The translations under genes and the position numbers were made by a program. The notes below the pieces were generated by a model, which ran no database searches, had not been told where the DNA came from, and saw only the letters and a program-made list of their open reading frames with translations. Shown piece after piece: positions 43,853 through 52,279 of a stretch of 62,672 nt of DNA (position 1 is its first letter; every line of letters starts with the position of its first letter). The stretch is from an uncultured Butyrivibrio sp. (lineage in GTDB: Bacteria > Bacillota > Clostridia > Lachnospirales > Lachnospiraceae), in assembly GCA_946536145.1 (NCBI GenBank), contig CAMNEA010000011.1, forward strand, positions 1 to 62,672, in the 5' to 3' direction.

Positions 43853-44725
43853 TTATAATGTCCCTTCGTATCCGTGTTCCTTGAAAAGACGCATCATCTC
43901 GTTTGTAAGTGAATAATCCGGGATCTGAAGGACAATATCCTCAGGCGATACCCACTCTGCATACTTTAGTTCGGATGAATCCATCCGTATCTCTTTATTT
44001 CCGGCCACGTCGCAGAAAAAGCCGCTTAAGATATCAGACGCAACGCCCCACGGCTGCGACGAATAATATCGCACGTTACCAACCTCAAGTCCAACCTCTT
44101 CCATGACTTCACGCCTGACTGTCTCTTCCAGCGTTTCACCTATTTCAGTAAAACCGGCAACCAGTGCGTTCTGCGCGAAACCACTTCGATATCTCGTCAA
44201 TATGATCCTGTTGCTCTCTTTGTCAGTGACGCCTATTATTACCGCGGGATTTATTCTTGGATATATCCTGTTTCCGCAAACCGTACACACTCTTGCTCTC
44301 TCAAGGCTGTCATTTGCATTGGGACTGCCACATTTTCCGCAGAACCTCGTTGTACTGTACCACTCATATAGATGAAAAGCGGTATATACTGCAAACACAT
44401 TGCTCTTGGGTTCTATTTTTTCACGCCGCAGTTCGCTTATCCTGCAGAATTCACATTCCTTTGGAATCATCGCATCAGACAACTCCCCATCTGACAGAAA
44501 AAACTCCTCATCCGCTATCTTAAAAAGATATATTACCTTCTCTTTACTAATTGAAGCAAACTCAGAAAAAGCAGGAAAGGACACTCTGTCTCCATCAGTT
44601 CTTTTGATGAGTATCTCTCTGTCACTGATTTCTCCCTTCATGACAATTATCCTGCTGTCTGCCTTTGGTACAGCATCCGGATAGTAATGGTTATCCATTT
44701 TGTATGGTAAAATGTCCTGCAGCAT
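43853..44725 (-). CDS. nudC: NAD(+)/NADH pyrophosphatase (NudC-type Nudix hydrolase)
   Basis: A 290-residue NudC-type enzyme that cleaves NADH to NMNH and AMP and may decap NAD-RNA. It has a zinc ribbon (FCGKCGSPN ... CTVCGNRIYPRINPAVI) and a complete Nudix box (GFTEIGETLEETVRREVMEEVG), followed by SQPWGVASDILSGFF, the NudC-specific SQPW motif. The ATG at 44725 has CCGGAGGAC directly upstream; the longer TTG frame overlaps the AmrS gene and has none. It is 49 bases downstream of that gene. Confidence 0.92.
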   Translation of the reverse strand: MLQDILPYKMDNHYYPDAVPKADSRIIVMKGEISDREILIKRTDGDRVSFPAFSEFASISKEKVIYLFKIADEEFFLSDGELSDAMIPKECEFCRISELRREKIEPKSNVFAVYTAFHLYEWYSTTRFCGKCGSPNANDSLERARVCTVCGNRIYPRINPAVIIGVTDKESNRIILTRYRSGFAQNALVAGFTEIGETLEETVRREVMEEVGLEVGNVRYYSSQPWGVASDILSGFFCDVAGNKEIRMDSSELKYAEWVSPEDIVLQIPDYSLTNEMMRLFKEHGYEGTL

Positions 44726-44774
44726 TTTGTGTCCTCCGGCAATCCATTCCGGAAGTCTGCACACAGCCAATGGC

Positions 44775-45635
44775 TCAGCAGTTTCCGGTATATACAAACT
44801 CAAGGTTCTCTCTTGCAACTTCGGCAAGATGATATATTACCCCAACATCGGTAGCTGGCCTGTCCATCATGTGAAATCTCGGAAAGAATCTTGAAATATG
44901 AAGCGCGACTTTTCTTCCTATATTATTCCCATCTGCGTCAGTAAGAGTTCCGATCCATTTCGAAAGAGAGCGCATCTCATCATCCGAGTCGTTCTCGCCC
45001 GGAATTATAAGTGTAGTCAGCTCAACATGGCATCCTTTTACCGCTTCTTCAATAAAATCCATCACCATCTTCCTGTTTCCTAAAAGCAGTTTCTCGTAGT
45101 AATGATCAGTAAATCCCTTCAGATCTATATTCATCGCATCCACAAACGGAATTATCTCATCCAGCACCGATAAATCTGCCATTCCGTTAGAAACAAGAAC
45201 ATTTTTCATTCCGCGCTCATGCACGAGCTTTGCAGTATCCCTTACAAACTCATAACCAACGAGCGGCTCATTATATGTGAACGCCACGCCTATGTTTCCC
45301 TGATCACTGTAATATTGCGCAAGATCCGCAAGCTCTTCCGGAGACATATATCGAGCTGAACTTCCGTATTCATAAGCCTCCTCCGACCAGGATATCTCGT
45401 AGTTCTGACAAAAGGGACACCTTAAGTTACAGCCATAACTTCCTACTGATAAGACAGTGTTGCCTGGCATAAATCTGGCAAGCGGCTTTTTCTCTATAGG
45501 GTCAAGCGCAATACCTGTGACCTTACCATAATTAAGTGCCGTAACTTTTCCGTCTACGTTGCCCCTTACTCCGCAGAATCCGACCTTTCCCTCTTTAATA
45601 TCACAGTGCCTGTAGCACACATTACACTTCGTCAT
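44775..45635 (-). CDS. amrS: AmmeMemoRadiSam system radical SAM enzyme
   Basis: A 286-residue radical SAM protein. The cluster motif is CPFCQNYEIS, with an N-terminal cysteine set (CNVCYRHCDIKEGKVGFCGVR) typical of PflA-like and AmrS proteins. FTYNEPLVGYEF and NIDLKGF are SAM-binding segments. AmrS co-occurs with AmrA (AMMECR1) and AmrB (Memo), the AmmeMemoRadiSam system, whose substrate is unknown. Here the fused AB gene lies directly upstream with a 17-base gap. Confidence 0.92.
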   Translation of the reverse strand: MTKCNVCYRHCDIKEGKVGFCGVRGNVDGKVTALNYGKVTGIALDPIEKKPLARFMPGNTVLSVGSYGCNLRCPFCQNYEISWSEEAYEYGSSARYMSPEELADLAQYYSDQGNIGVAFTYNEPLVGYEFVRDTAKLVHERGMKNVLVSNGMADLSVLDEIIPFVDAMNIDLKGFTDHYYEKLLLGNRKMVMDFIEEAVKGCHVELTTLIIPGENDSDDEMRSLSKWIGTLTDADGNNIGRKVALHISRFFPRFHMMDRPATDVGVIYHLAEVARENLEFVYTGNC

Positions 45636-45652
45636 AGCTGCTCCGCGCCTTA

Positions 45653-47038
45653 TCAGGTATGCCTTACCACCTCAAACCTCTGCAGGTGAATCTCATCATT
45701 CTCAGTTATCCCGCCTTTTTTCATAGCGATGGCAACCTGCTCCTCAACTGTATCAACACCATCGAGATCCGGCAAAAGAAGTCCTCTTTTTCTGCCGCTT
45801 GAAACAATAACACCATATTTTTTTACATCAAGCTCATCCAGTGATACGATATCTTCCGGTTCTCCCAAAACATCCACATTAATTTCAAGCCATTTCAGTT
45901 CTGATGCATCTATCGGTGCAAATCTTGGATCTCTGGTTGACGCACTTATTGCATTATTAATTATTTCACTGGCAACGCATTCTGTAGTTGGGCCGATTGT
46001 TCCTATGCATCCCCTGAGCCTTCCATGCTCGTGAATGGATACAAAAGCACCCGCTCTTGTATTTAGCATCTCCTCAGGGAGATCCCGCGGTACATCAATC
46101 ACTTCTCTTCTAAGAATATAGCTCTCTAGTGACCGGTACGCCAGTTTCACATACGGATCAGCTTTATCTTTAGAAGTTGCAAGTTCCTCCTGCCTGGCTG
46201 CAAGCCATTTTTCAAGAAAACACCTGTTACTATCAGCATCTCCCGGAATAAATGTACAGATCCCATATCCGACTCCTGTCACATCCTGATGCGAAAGTCT
46301 TGATACGCTGACTTTTTCGCCATCAAGTGCACCTGCCATGATGACAAAAGATCTGTGACCACATTCTGCAGCCTTGTCACAGAAATTTTCATCAAAGTCA
46401 AGGAGTTCTCCAAATGCTCCACGTCCGCATACGTCCATTATCCTGTTGTCATATACAGGGCCTTCCGGAGCATAGCCGTATGGACCATATTCCTGCAATT
46501 TATGAGAAAGATCACCGCTGGCGATAAAGACCGTTCTGCGCCCGGTTTTTTCCACAGATTCTTTGATGATCTGTCCCATCCTGTAGTGATCAGCAAGCGA
46601 AAGGCCAGAAAGACCGATTCTTACTATTTTGCCTTCCTTATACTTCTTTCTTACAAACCACAGAGGAACCATAGTCCCATGATCAAGCTCTTTGTCGACC
46701 TCTCCGAGAGTTCCCGCCGGAAAATCACGTTCTTTTGCAATAGCGCTTATCTCTTTTACAAGATCCGAATCATACTCTTCTATAAAATTGACACCTCCGG
46801 CGCCAAACCTCGAGAATGAACCTCTCACAGCAATTCCCGGAGAGATATGGAAGTAATCTGAGTACATGGTGGCATGAGGGCTGCTGATTATTATAGTATC
46901 CGGTCTGATCTGAGCGATCATATCCGCCACTTTTTCATAAGCTCTTGTAGTATCCTCTATCTGTTTTTCTCCACCTCTTCCTACCTCCGGTATAATAAGC
47001 GGTGGATGCGGAACCATAAATGCACCTAAAATAGACAT
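45653..47038 (-). CDS. Fused AmrB (Memo-like dioxygenase) - AmrA (AMMECR1) protein
   Basis: A 461-residue protein. Residues 1-270 form a Memo/LigB-type domain (MVPHPPLIIPEVGRGGEKQIE in part, ISSPHATMYSDYF, DLSHKL). Residues 285-461 form an AMMECR1 domain (AGAFVSIHEHGRLRGCIGT with the LRGCIG signature). In many genomes these are separate genes; here they are fused. The ATG at 47038 has ACAGGAGG upstream, six codons inside the longest frame. It is cotranscribed with AmrS and with the upstream aldo-keto reductase. Confidence 0.92.
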   Translation of the reverse strand: MSILGAFMVPHPPLIIPEVGRGGEKQIEDTTRAYEKVADMIAQIRPDTIIISSPHATMYSDYFHISPGIAVRGSFSRFGAGGVNFIEEYDSDLVKEISAIAKERDFPAGTLGEVDKELDHGTMVPLWFVRKKYKEGKIVRIGLSGLSLADHYRMGQIIKESVEKTGRRTVFIASGDLSHKLQEYGPYGYAPEGPVYDNRIMDVCGRGAFGELLDFDENFCDKAAECGHRSFVIMAGALDGEKVSVSRLSHQDVTGVGYGICTFIPGDADSNRCFLEKWLAARQEELATSKDKADPYVKLAYRSLESYILRREVIDVPRDLPEEMLNTRAGAFVSIHEHGRLRGCIGTIGPTTECVASEIINNAISASTRDPRFAPIDASELKWLEINVDVLGEPEDIVSLDELDVKKYGVIVSSGRKRGLLLPDLDGVDTVEEQVAIAMKKGGITENDEIHLQRFEVVRHT

Positions 47039-47059
47039 TTCAGCCTCCTGTAACAAATG

Positions 47060-48244
47060 TTATTTTGATACTTTCAGGATTTTTCTGGCAATATTTATTC
47101 CAATCTTGTAAGGAAGCGGCCGAACAACTCTGTCTGCTTCCTTTATCTTCTGTCTGATAGGTATGTTCTGAGGACAGTGCTGTTCACATTTGCCGCACTC
47201 GATGCACTGAGTTGCAAATGCCGGATCTTTACGAAGTCCAACTGTCTGAGCATACTCAAATCTGGCCTGTTGCCTGCTCTCTATTGCTGTCGTGTTGTAA
47301 CTTCTAAACAATGCCGGAATGTCGACTCCCTTAGGGCATGGCATACAATATCTGCAACCTGTGCATCCTACCAGCTCAGACTGGGAAATAATGCCTTTTA
47401 TCCTTTCAATGACTTCCAGATCTGCAGCCGTCAGCGATCCCGCCTTTGCTTCTGAGGCAATCCTGCAATTCTCCTCTACCATCTCAATAGAGTTCATTCC
47501 GGAAAGAACACATGTAACAGCTTCCTGATTCCAGAGCCACCTCAGACCGTACTCGGCAGCTGTGTAGCCGCTTGACTGCTCCTTTATAAGATCTTTTGCC
47601 TTCTGAGGCAAAAGATTTACAAGTTTTCCACCTCGAAGAGGCTCCATGATCACGACCGGCACACCTTTTTTCGCGGCGGCATTGAGCCCCTCTACTCCTG
47701 CCTGAGAATGTTCATCAATATAATTGTACTGTATCTGGCAGAAATCCCAATCGTACGCATTTAATATCCCAATAAAATCCTCGCTGTTGCCATGATAGGA
47801 GAAACCAATATTCCTTATCTGTCCGGACTTCTTTTTCTCATCAATCCACTCTCTGACTCCAACATTTTTCAGCTTATCCCATTGGCTTATGGCCGTCATA
47901 TGATGCATCAGATAATAATCCACATGATCAGTCCGAAGTCTCTTTAATTCCTCATCAAAATATTTATCCAGCGCAGCTTTGCTGCCTACGAGATACTGTG
48001 GCAGCTTGGTGGCAATATTCACCTTATCCCTTATACCATTCCTCTCAAGGATCTCACCAAGCGCAGCCTCACTTCCGGGATATACGTATGCAGTATCATA
48101 GTAGTTTACCCCCCGCTCATACGCTGCAAGGATCTCCTTTTCAGCCTTATCTATGTCTATTCCCCTGCCGTTTGTCGTAAATCTCATGCAGCCATAACCA
48201 AGGATAGAAATCTTTTCTCCGTTTTTGTCTAAGCGGTATTCCAT
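47060..48244 (-). CDS. Aldo/keto reductase with C-terminal Fe-S domain
   Basis: A 394-residue fusion of an NADPH aldo/keto reductase (NYYDTAYVYPGSEAALGE with Asp and Tyr of the tetrad, ATKL lysine and YYLMHHM histidine) with a C-terminal cluster domain (CTGCRYCMPCPKGVDIP and CIECGKCEQHCPQNIP). This class is common in anaerobes and may draw electrons from ferredoxin. AGAGG precedes the ATG. It heads the leftward unit with the AmmeMemoRadiSam genes. Confidence 0.9.
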   Translation of the reverse strand: MEYRLDKNGEKISILGYGCMRFTTNGRGIDIDKAEKEILAAYERGVNYYDTAYVYPGSEAALGEILERNGIRDKVNIATKLPQYLVGSKAALDKYFDEELKRLRTDHVDYYLMHHMTAISQWDKLKNVGVREWIDEKKKSGQIRNIGFSYHGNSEDFIGILNAYDWDFCQIQYNYIDEHSQAGVEGLNAAAKKGVPVVIMEPLRGGKLVNLLPQKAKDLIKEQSSGYTAAEYGLRWLWNQEAVTCVLSGMNSIEMVEENCRIASEAKAGSLTAADLEVIERIKGIISQSELVGCTGCRYCMPCPKGVDIPALFRSYNTTAIESRQQARFEYAQTVGLRKDPAFATQCIECGKCEQHCPQNIPIRQKIKEADRVVRPLPYKIGINIARKILKVSK

Positions 48245-48282
48245 AATTTAACCTCTTGTAGTATTATTTTCTTTACGTAACG

Positions 48283-48311
48283 TTGCCGGTTTTAAAATCG
48301 GTTCGTATAAA
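48283..48311 (+). promoter_or_regulatory. Promoter of the first double-glycine peptide gene
   Basis: TTGCCG (48283-48288) and TATAAA (48306-48311) are 17 bases apart, with a spacer ending TTCG. The same architecture (TTGCCA, 17, TATAAA) stands before the second peptide gene at 49891-49863. Confidence 0.65.
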
Positions 48312-48354
48312 TATAAGACAATTCTATCACATATGAACATAAGGAGGAACAAAC

Positions 48355-48540
48355 ATGTCAGATAATAATAGAGATTTAAAATTAAATGATTCAGAACTTG
48401 AAAATGTATCCGGCGGAGCCAAGAAAGAGCAAATGGTCTGGGTTTCCTGCCAACACTGTCACAAAAATATAAGAGTCAACATTCTCTTGTCCAGTGCCAT
48501 CTGTCCACTCTGCAATAAAAAGAATACATTTGCCGGCTGA
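48355..48540 (+). CDS. Double-glycine leader peptide with Cys4 core
   Basis: A 61-residue peptide. The first 22 residues end LNDSELENVSGG, the classical double-glycine leader cleaved by C39-peptidase exporters. The predicted 39-residue core holds two paired cysteine motifs (CQHCHKN and CPLCNKKN) like a small zinc ribbon, plus a hydrophobic stretch (VNILLSSAIC). AAGGAGG precedes the ATG. No modification enzyme, immunity gene or exporter is near, so it would depend on a transporter elsewhere. It may be a bacteriocin, a RiPP precursor or a signalling peptide. Confidence 0.7.
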   Translation: MSDNNRDLKLNDSELENVSGGAKKEQMVWVSCQHCHKNIRVNILLSSAICPLCNKKNTFAG

Positions 48541-48580
48541 TCACGTATATTTATTACGTTAGGAATGCAAAAATATAAAA

Positions 48581-48642
48581 CCACTGCTTTCCGGGATGTA
48601 AAAAGATGTCCATCTTCTTTTTACTCCTAATTAAAGCAGTGG
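48581..48642. terminator. Long bidirectional hairpin between peptide and HAD genes
   Basis: CCACTGCTTT (48581-48590) pairs with AAAGCAGTGG (48633-48642), and an inner arm GTAAAAAGATG pairs with CATCTTCTTTTTAC. CTTTTT follows on the plus strand and a T-rich run on the minus. It includes the last codons of the HAD gene. Confidence 0.7.
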
Positions 48643-49280
48643 CTTTTTAATTGGTCTACACTTTTGAACAGGTAGTCTGCATTTGCTCTCATATATTCCT
48701 CATTTTCGGGAATATCAAAGCACCAGCACGCAGCCGCAAACTTAACTCCCGCCGCTCTTGCCATATCAAGCCCGGGTTTGAGGTCATCTATCACAAGCAC
48801 CTCCTCCGGTCTTAGATCATACTTCTCCATTATTCTGTTCACCGGAACAGGTGAGGGTTTTCTCTCCTCTTTGGGCTGTTCCCATCCGAATATCACGTCC
48901 GGCTCTGGAAGATCATTGTGTCTGTAATCTTTAAGAATATTCTCAGCAAAAGAATGTGAAATCACAGCCGTTATTCCGCCTTGAGCCTTCTGCTCTTCCA
49001 TGATCTCCTTTATACCACTAAATGCATCCGCCACATGGCTGCTTGCGAATTCATACCAAAAATCCTGTTCCTCCACAAGCTCTTCCTTGGTAAGGCCGCA
49101 GATTTTGCTGAAAAATTCAATAACTCCCGGATGGAAATTATATTTTACGTATTCATCCAGAGTATATGTTACTCCGGGTCTTTTTATCTTCATGAATTCA
49201 ACAAAACTGGGATAATGTATTTTCGCAGTACTGTTTACAGTGGTGTCATCATGATCAAATATCAGACATCGATATTTCAT
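48627..49280 (-). CDS. HAD superfamily hydrolase
   Basis: A 217-residue phosphatase-like protein. Motif I is FDHDDTTVNS, with the second Asp as expected, motif II is ISHSF, and motifs III-IV are in KPSPVPVN and VIDDLKPGLDMA. Substrate is unknown; related proteins are phosphoglycolate or beta-phosphoglucomutase-like. GAGCGG precedes the ATG. It lies between the two peptide loci in opposite orientation to the first. Confidence 0.88.
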   Translation of the reverse strand: MKYRCLIFDHDDTTVNSTAKIHYPSFVEFMKIKRPGVTYTLDEYVKYNFHPGVIEFFSKICGLTKEELVEEQDFWYEFASSHVADAFSGIKEIMEEQKAQGGITAVISHSFAENILKDYRHNDLPEPDVIFGWEQPKEERKPSPVPVNRIMEKYDLRPEEVLVIDDLKPGLDMARAAGVKFAAACWCFDIPENEEYMRANADYLFKSVDQLKSHCFN

Positions 49281-49417
49281 TTACCGCTCTACTCCTATGC
49301 GCTACAGTGACTTTATACTCTTTTTATAAAATCTTAACTTCAAAATTAGTAAAATTACACATTTATAGGTTAATATATTAAAAATGGTTTTTTGTTTTAC
49401 GAATGGAGATAATTAAT

Positions 49418-49591
49418 ATGGACAACATAAATACATACAATAAGATATCCAAACCCGAGATAGTTGAAACCGTAAATCTCAACGGCAAATATGTCAATGT
49501 TGCAGACTTAAAGACAAAGATAGTTACTGCATCAACTACCTCTGTCTTTGTGATTGCTTTTATTACATTTATTATCCTGCTGTTTTCCTGA
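49418..49591 (+). CDS. Small single-pass membrane peptide
   Basis: A 57-residue protein starting MDNINTYNKIS, with an N-terminal charged half and a C-terminal hydrophobic helix (VFVIAFITFIILLFS) at the extreme end. GGAG precedes the ATG at 49418. It sits between two double-glycine peptide genes. Its size and tail would suit an immunity or accessory membrane protein, but this is only contextual. Confidence 0.55.
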   Translation: MDNINTYNKISKPEIVETVNLNGKYVNVADLKTKIVTASTTSVFVIAFITFIILLFS

Positions 49592-49606
49592 ACCTTACCC
49601 TTAGCA

Positions 49607-49831
49607 TCAGCAAAGACTCAGAAAAGTTGACGCTGAGCTGTCGGTTTTGTTCTTCTGCCAGTCATCAAAGAGCTCCGCTCTCTGCATTCCGGAAAATCCC
49701 TTTTTCTCCATTTCAAGTTTAGCCCAGGCATCATCAAACTCTTTTCTCCTGGCATCAAACTGTGGACCCGCTCCGCCTGTAACTCCCATCAAAGCGTCAT
49801 CAGTTAATATTTCTTTCTCATTAGTGCCCAT
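49607..49831 (-). CDS. Double-glycine leader peptide, second
   Basis: A 74-residue peptide whose leader (MGTNEKEILTDDALMGVTGG) ends with a double glycine at residues 19-20. The 54-residue core is charged and helical (DARRKEFDDAWAKLEMEKKG) and ends with a single terminal Cys. The start at 49831 follows AAGGAGG; the longer frame runs through its promoter. The core is unlike that of the peptide at 48355, but the leader and promoter types agree. Function could be secreted peptide, RiPP or quorum signal. Confidence 0.65.
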   Translation of the reverse strand: MGTNEKEILTDDALMGVTGGAGPQFDARRKEFDDAWAKLEMEKKGFSGMQRAELFDDWQKNKTDSSASTFLSLC

Positions 49832-49862
49832 GTTATTGTCCTCCTTGAATTGTATCTGATTA

Positions 49863-49891
49863 TTTATACGATAAAATCTTCCATTTGGCAA
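49863..49891 (-). promoter_or_regulatory. Promoter of the second double-glycine peptide gene
   Basis: On the minus strand, TTGCCA (49891-49886) and TATAAA (49868-49863) are 17 bases apart. The -35 follows directly after the stop of the upstream amylase gene. Confidence 0.65.
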
Positions 49892-51178
49892 TTAATTATT
49901 TATTATGATCGGATCTCCCATAGTACTGATCATTCCATGGCATACATCTATGCTTTTCCCATCAATCCTGTTCACATAAACGCCGTCCGGAATGTCGACA
50001 GCAACAACGCCTTTAGTACTTTCAAGGCAAAAGATACCAATCGCTTTTTTATTACCCTTCCTATACTCAGCATAAACTATCTTATTCTCTATTGCCTTGA
50101 CAGTATAAGCAGCGTCAGCAAAAAGATCCGTTTTCTTAATCTTTGCCAGTTTTCTGATAAGTTCCTGTAAATCCTGATTATCAGGGTCATCCCAAAGCAC
50201 AGGATCCTTGTCAAAAAGAGATGGCAGGTGTCTTACCCCATACTCCTGGCCGGCATAAATAAGAGTCATTCCTTTTTGGAAAAAAAGAAATGCAGTGAAA
50301 TTGCGTAGTGTAGCAGTATCGGGAAACAAAAATGCCGCTCTCGGCTGGTCGTGGTTTTCCAAAAAGCGCAATTTGACATAATTGTCCGGATAAATGTATT
50401 CCTGACGGTTTACCGCCTCAGTGTATGTTGCCAATGTCCCCGTTTTATTTGCATAATTCACCAGATCTGCGTAAATATCATAATCATAGCTGATATCAAA
50501 CGCCTGGAAAATCTCAGAATCCGAAAGAGCGGTAAGGCCTATTTCTCTCATGAACACGATAAAGCCGGGGTCAATAGACTCACTGAGCCATATACATCCT
50601 TTTCTGACTTCCTCTACTTCTCCCCTGGCTCTTTTCCAGAATTCAAGCGGAATAAGCGGAGCCACATCACATCGGAAACCATCTACGGTCTCAGCCCACA
50701 TTCTGAGGGTTTCTATCTGGTAATCCCAAAGCGCGGAATTATTGTAATCCAAATCCACTATATCGGTCCAGTCTCCCACATGGTTTCCAAAACTTCCGTC
50801 TTCCTTATGGTAAAACCATTCCGGATGCTCCTGTACGAGAACAGAATCAGGGGCGGTATGATTATATACAACATCTATTATACACTTCATTCCCCTGTTA
50901 TGAATCTCTTCTACCACTCTCTTGAAATCATCAAGCGACCCGTATTCGGGATTGACTGACCTGTAATCACTTATTGCATAGGGAGACCCCAGGCTTCCTT
51001 TCCGTGAAATCTTCCCGATGGGATGTATCGGAGCAAACCATACAATATCCACGCCCAGCTCTTTAATTCTGTCCAGCTGTGGTATTACCTGTAAAAAAGT
51101 ACCCTCCTCACTGAAATTTCTCACAAATATCTGATACATCACCATATTTCGTAAGCTCTTATCTGTTGTAGCAGCCAT
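49892..51178 (-). CDS. Intracellular GH13 alpha-amylase family enzyme
   Basis: A 428-residue GH13 protein without signal peptide. Conserved regions: DVVYNHT, nucleophile Asp in DGFRCDVA, acid/base Glu in WLSESID and the third acid in FLENHDQPR. The short C-terminal beta domain is typical of small oligosaccharide-cleaving enzymes such as glucosidases, neopullulanases or sucrose phosphorylase-like relatives. Substrate not determined. AAAGGAG precedes the ATG. Confidence 0.9.
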   Translation of the reverse strand: MAATTDKSLRNMVMYQIFVRNFSEEGTFLQVIPQLDRIKELGVDIVWFAPIHPIGKISRKGSLGSPYAISDYRSVNPEYGSLDDFKRVVEEIHNRGMKCIIDVVYNHTAPDSVLVQEHPEWFYHKEDGSFGNHVGDWTDIVDLDYNNSALWDYQIETLRMWAETVDGFRCDVAPLIPLEFWKRARGEVEEVRKGCIWLSESIDPGFIVFMREIGLTALSDSEIFQAFDISYDYDIYADLVNYANKTGTLATYTEAVNRQEYIYPDNYVKLRFLENHDQPRAAFLFPDTATLRNFTAFLFFQKGMTLIYAGQEYGVRHLPSLFDKDPVLWDDPDNQDLQELIRKLAKIKKTDLFADAAYTVKAIENKIVYAEYRKGNKKAIGIFCLESTKGVVAVDIPDGVYVNRIDGKSIDVCHGMISTMGDPIIINN

Positions 51179-51269
51179 CCCGGATCTCTCCTTTCATTGA
51201 GTTTGCTTAAAGCAGAATATTTTGTTACTATTATTTCATACAAATAACACGTATTATGCGAGGTGTCTA

Positions 51270-51887
51270 ATGGATAAAGGTATGATAATTGAAGCAATCG
51301 GCTATACCGGTTCAGCATTGGTTCTTGTATCATTTCTCATGGTTTCTGTTGTAAAGCTCAGGGTCGTAAACACAATCGGAAGCATCATTTTTACTGTATA
51401 TGCCTTTATTATCCACTCCTATCCCACTGCGATAATGAACGTATGCCTTGTTTTGATCAATATCTATCATCTGGTCAAGATGAGCAATACCAGCAAGGAG
51501 AGCCGGGAATATGACCTTGTAAAAGTATCCCCTTCGGATTCTATGCTCAGATACACAATCGAGAGGGTTTCCGAGGATATCATGAAAGTCTTTCCCGGAA
51601 TATCACTTGATTTTTCAAAAGCCAATGATTCATATATTATTTGCTACAACGGATCACCTGCCGGTATATTTGTTGGAGTCAAAACAGATGACAACAATAT
51701 AGATATACTGCTCGACTATTCTCTTCCAGAGTTCAGAGATTTTTCCATTGGCAGCTTTCTCTTTTCCAAACTAAAAGATTTTGGCGTAGCAACAGTTACT
51801 TATAGTGGCCCCGTTAAGCACCACAAAGAATATCTTGCCAGGAACAATTTCAACAAAACCGGCTCTAAGTATATAAAAGTCCTTTAA
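51270..51887 (+). CDS. YgjV-like membrane protein with C-terminal GNAT-like domain
   Basis: A 205-residue protein with three N-terminal hydrophobic segments (about 5-80) similar to YgjV-like membrane proteins (AIGYTGSALVLVSFLM, NTIGSIIFTVYAFIIHSYPTAIMN in segments). The C-terminal half (about 95-205) resembles an atypical GNAT fold (SPAGIFVGVKTDDN, FSIGSFLFSKLKDFGV). Function unknown. GCGAGG precedes the ATG at 51270. The end overlaps the convergent 78-residue gene by four bases. Confidence 0.7.
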   Translation: MDKGMIIEAIGYTGSALVLVSFLMVSVVKLRVVNTIGSIIFTVYAFIIHSYPTAIMNVCLVLINIYHLVKMSNTSKESREYDLVKVSPSDSMLRYTIERVSEDIMKVFPGISLDFSKANDSYIICYNGSPAGIFVGVKTDDNNIDILLDYSLPEFRDFSIGSFLFSKLKDFGVATVTYSGPVKHHKEYLARNNFNKTGSKYIKVL

Positions 51888-52120
51888 TTCTGATTGCCCG
51901 AAGCCATCATCCTGAATGTCTCTATATCATTTGCTGTCAGCTTGATATTAGATTCTATTGTTCTGCCGTCAGGTGTTGTAACCTTCATGGCTATAACGCT
52001 TCCCTCTTCGAGGGCATTGTCCCTGATTGCCATCAGAAACGGTACAAATTTAGGGTGATCCTGCTGAAATGACTGTATTCTCTGCTGTATTTGCATCAGC
52101 ATTGTTGGATTAAAGTTCAT
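51884..52120 (-). CDS. Small protein of unknown function (78 aa)
   Basis: A 78-residue protein with a helical N-terminus (MLMQIQQRIQSFQQDHPKFVPFLMAI) and a short beta-strand part (GSVIAMKVTTPDGRTIESNIKLT). AAGGAG precedes the ATG, and codon use fits the neighbourhood. No family recognised. It is convergent with the YgjV-like gene and divergent from pta. Confidence 0.65.
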   Translation of the reverse strand: MNFNPTMLMQIQQRIQSFQQDHPKFVPFLMAIRDNALEEGSVIAMKVTTPDGRTIESNIKLTANDIETFRMMASGNQN

Positions 52121-52279
52121 ATATTATTCTCCTTAAGAAATATTTATTTAGATTTTAATATTAAACTTGAGCGAAATCAAACTTTTTTAAATATCTTTAT
52201 TCTATAATACGTTTACACACAAAAATGTATGCGCTTACAAAACATAAATAACATAAGAGGAAATAAGGAGGAACAATAA

